From Clostridium novyi NT (GTDB lineage Bacteria > Bacillota > Clostridia > Clostridiales > Clostridiaceae): 64,000 nt of DNA. The notes beneath the pieces were generated by a model. It searched no databases and was not told where the DNA came from. It saw only the letters and a list, made by a program, of their open reading frames with translations. The stretch is from contig NC_008593.1 of NCBI RefSeq assembly GCF_000014125.1, positions 1,178,001 through 1,242,000 of the forward strand, written 5' to 3'. Made by a program: the position numbers and the translations under genes. Below are positions 63,737 to 64,000 of this stretch, one piece after another (position 1 is the stretch's first letter; every line of letters starts with the position of its first letter).

Positions 63737-63765
63737 TTGACATATGGTTCATAATAGTGTATTAT
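63737..63765 (+). promoter_or_regulatory. Near-consensus sigma-A promoter of the last gene
   Basis: TTGACA (63737-63742), 17-nt spacer, TATTAT (63760-63765). The leader to the next start is about 130 nt. Confidence 0.75.
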
Positions 63766-63902
63766 ATTAAAAAATGAAGTATTAGTTAACACTTATGTAA
63801 AATATTACTTAAAGGTAAATGTAAACCTTTAGATAGTTTATATTGCGTTAATTAATATTTTATTTAGAATTAAAAATAAATAATGAAAGGGGAATTAAGA
63901 AC

Positions 63903-64000
63903 ATGCAATCGAAGCTTAAAAAATTTATTTCAACAATCTCTGTATCTTTATTTACTTTAGCTTCTGTGTTAACGTTTTCAATGGCGAAGCCGGTGAATGC
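63903..64000 (+). CDS. Secreted protein, N-terminal signal peptide only (cut by window end)
   Basis: ATG 63903 follows AAAGGGGAATTAAG. The 32 codons visible form a typical Sec signal peptide: basic start (QSKLKKFI), hydrophobic core (STISVSLFTLASVLTFSMA) and a likely cleavage after AKPVNA. The mature protein lies outside the window, so its identity is unknown; a strong promoter and a long leader suggest high or regulated expression. Confidence 0.85.
   Translation, partial: MQSKLKKFISTISVSLFTLASVLTFSMAKPVN

Overview
The window reads as a chromosomal segment of a low-GC, endospore-forming Clostridium (Clostridium sensu stricto). The evidence is the very AT-rich sequence, strong AGGAGG-type ribosome sites, a dense set of intrinsic terminators, and sporulation genes of the clostridial type (spoIIIAH, spoIVB, spo0A, spoIIM, ytfJ). 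Species cannot be fixed from the sequence alone. No rRNA, tRNA or CRISPR array was recognised.

Region 1 (1-12.9 kb) is a conserved housekeeping block, all on +: end of spoIIIAH, an Asp23 protein, nusB-folD-xseA-xseB-ispA, then dxs-tlyA-nadK-argR-recN from its own near-consensus promoter, then spoIVB and spo0A. The spo0A promoter combines a sigma-H-like site with an overlapping 0A box. Region 2 (12.9-19.2 kb) holds a truncated phosphoesterase, two small unknown genes, superoxide dismutase, an amino-acid permease and a two-gene ABC exporter.

Region 3 (19.3-27.6 kb) is accessory and decaying. Intact small genes (ParB-like, DUF952, two methyltransferases, ClbS/DfsB-like, two GNAT acetyltransferases) alternate with remnants of a NUDIX hydrolase, an M56 peptidase, a nitrilase, a DUF3267 protein, an MBL hydrolase, an ABC ATPase and a gutted methyltransferase. 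Region 4 (27.6-36 kb) has a PLD-helicase-DUF3427 protein, a three-gene ABC export cluster, an IS1182-family element and a mutT-type NUDIX gene. Three identical 36-bp hairpins mark the junctions and suggest that the helicase and mutT once met at one shared terminator, later split by about 5 kb of inserted DNA.

Region 5 (36-54.5 kb) has two tiny basic proteins, an aldehyde dehydrogenase remnant, degV, a NUDIX ADP-ribose pyrophosphatase, spoIIM, a xerD-like recombinase, two D,D-carboxypeptidases and the branched-chain amino acid genes. ilvD diverges from ilvC-ilvB-ilvE, which is preceded by two nearly identical tandem T-box riboswitches. Then come cca, scpA, scpB and ytfJ.

Region 6 (54.5-64 kb) has a second, near-identical IS1182 copy in opposite orientation, also inserted in a terminator hairpin with a long target duplication. 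It is followed by a ROK sugar kinase, an uncharacterised flavin/iron-sulfur redox pair, a degraded phage terminase module, a ferritin-like protein and the start of a secreted protein. The points most worth attention are the terminator-targeting IS, the split helicase/mutT junction with its ABC cargo, the tandem T-box, and catalytic-residue changes in FolD and the XerD homologue.
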